Assembly (NCBI GenBank): GCA_964509505.1
Contig: CAZDYP010000144.1
Location: forward strand, 1-15,173
Source of the DNA: CAZDYP01 sp964509505
GTDB lineage: Bacteria > Chloroflexota > Anaerolineae > JACRMK01
Length of the DNA: 15,173 nt
Direction: 5' to 3'
The notes beneath the pieces were generated by a model. That model did no database searches and was not told where the DNA came from. It worked only from the letters and a program-made list of their open reading frames with translations. Below are positions 12,937 to 15,173 of the stretch, piece after piece (within the stretch, counting starts at the first letter, position 1; each line of letters starts with the position of its first letter). A program made the position numbers and the translations under genes.

Positions 12937-14085
12937 ATGCTCTCAACTCTTCACTCTCGCTTTTATGAAACCTTCGGCGCTGCGCCCACGCTCGTCGTCC
13001 GCGCGCCAGGCCGCGTCAACCTCATAGGCGAACACACCGATTATAACGATGGCTTCGTCATGCCGCTCGCCATTGATCGTGCGTGTTGGATTGCTGCGCG
13101 TCCGCGCGATGATCGCCACATCACAGTGGTCTCCGAAAATTTTTCGCAGGCGGGGCGTGTCACATTCTCTCTTGACAATATCACCAAAGCCCCTGCGCCT
13201 GCTGATTGGAGCAATTACACGCGCGGCGTCGCGCACATCCTGCAAACCGCAGGCCATACCTTGCGCGGCATGGACGCGCTCATCTGGAGTGATGTACCCA
13301 TTGGCGCTGGTCTCAGCTCATCCGCTGCGATTGAGGTTGCCAGCGCATACACACTGCTCCAAATCGCTAATCACCAATTACCAATATCCAATATCCAACT
13401 AGCGCGACTCGCCCAACGCGCTGAAGTCGAATTCGTCGGCGTCAATTGCGGTATCATGGATCAAATGATTTCAGCATTAGGGCGAGAGGGTCATGCGCTA
13501 CTGATTGATTGTCGTTCACTCGATTCTCAAGTCGTGCCAATTCCTGATGATGTGGCTATCGTCGTTGCAGACACGATGAAGCGCCGCGAGCTGGTGGACT
13601 CTAAATACAATGAGCGTCGCGCCGAATGCGAAGAAGGCGCGCGCTTGCTCGGCGTCAAAAGTTTGCGTGATGTATCGCTCATGGAGTTTGAGACGAATCA
13701 ATCGCGGTTGCCGGAAACGATTCGGCGTCGCTGTCGTCACGTCATCGGCGAAAATGAGCGCGTGTTGCGTTGTGTTGAGGCATTACGTGTGGGCAAGCTG
13801 GCTGAAATTGGGCAATTGCTCGTTCAATCGCATACCAGTTTGCGTGATGATTACGCGGTGAGTTGTCGTGAGCTCGATGAGATGGTGGAGTGTGCGCTGC
13901 GACAACAAGGCGTCGTGGGGGCGCGAATGACGGGCGCGGGCTTTGGTGGTTGCACAGTGAATGTGGTGCGAGGGGCCGATGCGGAAACATTTGCGCGCAA
14001 CTTGTCCACAATGTATCAACAAACTGTGGGTATCTCGCCGAAGGTGTATGTGTGCAAGGCGTCGCAAGGTGTCAGTGTTCTCTAA
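12937..14085 (+). CDS. galK: Galactokinase
   Basis: A 382-residue GHMP kinase that phosphorylates galactose to galactose-1-phosphate in the Leloir pathway; cytoplasmic. Signatures: RAPGRVNLIGEHTDYNDGF (22-40) for galactose binding, IGAGLSSSAAIEVA (122-135) as the phosphate-binding loop, CGIMDQ with the catalytic Asp175, and MTGAGFGGC near the C-terminus. GAGGTG at 12922-12927 is 9 nt before ATG 12937. No other Leloir gene is in the window. Oddity: residues 143-155 (IANHQLPISNIQL) are encoded by a heptanucleotide repeat that occupies a position where related galactokinases have a helix-loop. Compared with E. coli GalK the segment is only about two residues longer, so the enzyme is probably active. 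Confidence 0.95.
   Translation: MLSTLHSRFYETFGAAPTLVVRAPGRVNLIGEHTDYNDGFVMPLAIDRACWIAARPRDDRHITVVSENFSQAGRVTFSLDNITKAPAPADWSNYTRGVAHILQTAGHTLRGMDALIWSDVPIGAGLSSSAAIEVASAYTLLQIANHQLPISNIQLARLAQRAEVEFVGVNCGIMDQMISALGREGHALLIDCRSLDSQVVPIPDDVAIVVADTMKRRELVDSKYNERRAECEEGARLLGVKSLRDVSLMEFETNQSRLPETIRRRCRHVIGENERVLRCVEALRVGKLAEIGQLLVQSHTSLRDDYAVSCRELDEMVECALRQQGVVGARMTGAGFGGCTVNVVRGADAETFARNLSTMYQQTVGISPKVYVCKASQGVSVL
13362..13403. repeat. AATNNCC heptanucleotide repeat inside galK
   Basis: Six consecutive 7-nt units in perfect register: AATCGCT, AATCACC, AATTACC, two AATATCC and AACTAGC. This is the same CCAATNN unit as the tract before priA (3617-3658), in another phase. It is in frame and translated as ANHQLPISNIQL within galactokinase. 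Confidence 0.8.
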
Positions 14086-14096
14086 CGGAAAAATAT

Positions 14097-14110
14097 GCAA
14101 AAATTTTTGC
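14097..14110. other. Perfect A/T palindrome between galK and the rRNA promoter
   Basis: GCAAAAATTTTTGC is a perfect 14-bp palindrome 12 nt after the galK stop and just upstream of the rRNA -35 box. With the A-rich bases before it, it could act as an UP element for the rRNA promoter. As an RNA hairpin with a T-run it might also weakly terminate galK. Neither role is proven. Confidence 0.4.
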
Positions 14111-14117
14111 AAAGCTA

Positions 14118-14146
14118 TTGACAAATCTAAGGTCGTGTGTTATAGT
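14118..14146 (+). promoter_or_regulatory. rRNA promoter P1
   Basis: A consensus -35 TTGACA (14118-14123), a 17-nt spacer and TATAGT (14141-14146). TGT directly before the last makes an extended -10. The A-rich sequence just upstream fits an UP element. It is about 320 nt upstream of the 16S gene and is the strongest promoter-like site in the window. Confidence 0.85.
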
Positions 14147-14298
14147 AACACCCGCCAATGTAGTGATGGCAAACGATTTCGCTCGACAAGCTGCGAGTTG
14201 AGAAAATCGTAACAACTGAAGCAAATCAGGAGGCGACAGGACTCAACCATATAACCAATGTGGTCGTAGTTCAATACTCAAGGAGTGAGTTCTGTTTG

Positions 14299-14332
14299 CC
14301 GCCGACACAGTTTGGGTCGGCGGATTTATTTG
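14299..14332 (+). other. Leader hairpin between the two rRNA promoters
   Basis: CCGCCGAC (14299-14306) pairs perfectly with GTCGGCGG (14316-14323) around a 9-nt loop, followed by ATTTATTTG. It looks like an attenuator or a weak terminator in the P1 transcript, or a processing site. rRNA operons usually use antitermination to pass such structures; no boxA was confidently found. Confidence 0.5.
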
Positions 14333-14343
14333 TCTCAACTGAT

Positions 14344-14371
14344 TTGACAAAAAGCAAGGGCTGAATAGAAT
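14344..14371 (+). promoter_or_regulatory. rRNA promoter P2
   Basis: A second consensus -35 TTGACA (14344-14349), a 16-nt spacer and TAGAAT (14366-14371), about 95 nt upstream of the 16S gene. Together with P1 it makes a tandem rRNA promoter arrangement, as is common for rrn operons. Confidence 0.75.
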
Positions 14372-14445
14372 CACGAGTCCTTGCACCGCACTTTAACAAC
14401 TGAAGAGTGGTAGAAAAATGAGAACGGAACAAACACAAACCCTAT

Positions 14446-14462
14446 ACTCGATTTAATCGAGT
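14446..14462 (+). other. Hairpin just before the 16S gene
   Basis: ACTCGAT (14446-14452) and ATCGAGT (14456-14462) form a perfect 7-bp stem with a 3-nt loop, ending about 5 nt before the mature 16S 5' end. It could be part of the processing stalk region; the matching 3' flank is outside the window. Confidence 0.4.
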
Positions 14463-14466
14463 TCAA

Positions 14467-15173
<707 letters not shown>

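Larger units (their letters stand above)
14210..14405 (+). repeat. TAACAACTGAAG direct repeat in the rRNA leader
   Basis: The 12-mer TAACAACTGAAG occurs at 14210-14221, downstream of P1, and again at 14394-14405, downstream of P2. The copies are identical. A role in antitermination or RNA processing is possible because each would be in the early transcript of its own promoter. The span given covers both copies and the sequence between. Confidence 0.55.

Noticed and set aside
14166..14201. Tiny ORF (MANDFARQAAS) in the rRNA leader
   Set aside because: No ribosome site, and the position within a stable RNA leader makes translation unlikely.

Overview
The window looks like a scaffold from an uncultivated Chloroflexota bacterium, probably Anaerolineae-like. 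This is an inference from three things: the style of the partial 16S rRNA at the right end, the remA-gmk gene pair, and the family content. GC content looks like the upper fifties by eye. A run of 100 N (11748-11847) marks it as a scaffold with an unclosed gap. Genes are mostly housekeeping, but the spaces between them, and two genes from inside, are invaded by short repeats.

Layout. Position 1-305 (-) is the start of an FmdB-type zinc-ribbon protein. It is divergent from a (+) run of remA-like regulator, guanylate kinase, rhomboid protease fused to TPRs, a MEMO1-family protein, and an enlarged PriA replication-restart helicase (451-6777). A convergent gap (6778-7194) carries a (-) strand terminator and a MITE-like element. 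A (-) strand block follows: SnoaL-like protein, methyltransferase and a small PsbP/DcrB-like protein, the last two overlapping by 4 bp. After a repeat-filled spacer comes a (-) gene for a DUF4157 protein of the type carried by extracellular contractile injection systems (eCIS). It is divergent from a (+) Helicase_C_3-type protein that is preceded by an 18-codon overlapping leader ORF. A decayed aspartic-protease tail (-), galactokinase galK (+), a two-promoter rRNA leader and the first ~707 nt of 16S rRNA close the window.

The most unusual signal is a family of degenerate 7-nt tandem repeats at six or more sites: 351-434, 2575-2644, 3617-3658, 4843-5068, 5602-5636 and 13362-13403. Four of them share a YCNAAYN-like unit. 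Two lie inside priA and one inside galK, all in frame. Because 7 nt x 3 is 21 nt, the large priA tract is translated as a seven-residue peptide repeat. They resemble in kind the short tandemly repeated repetitive (STRR) heptamers of cyanobacteria. I do not know of a description of them as in-frame protein insertions in this phylum.

The other point of interest is the orphan DUF4157 protein, with an HELTH motif and a large glycine-rich C-terminal domain I do not recognise. Its stop codon sits exactly at the edge of a second MITE-like element.
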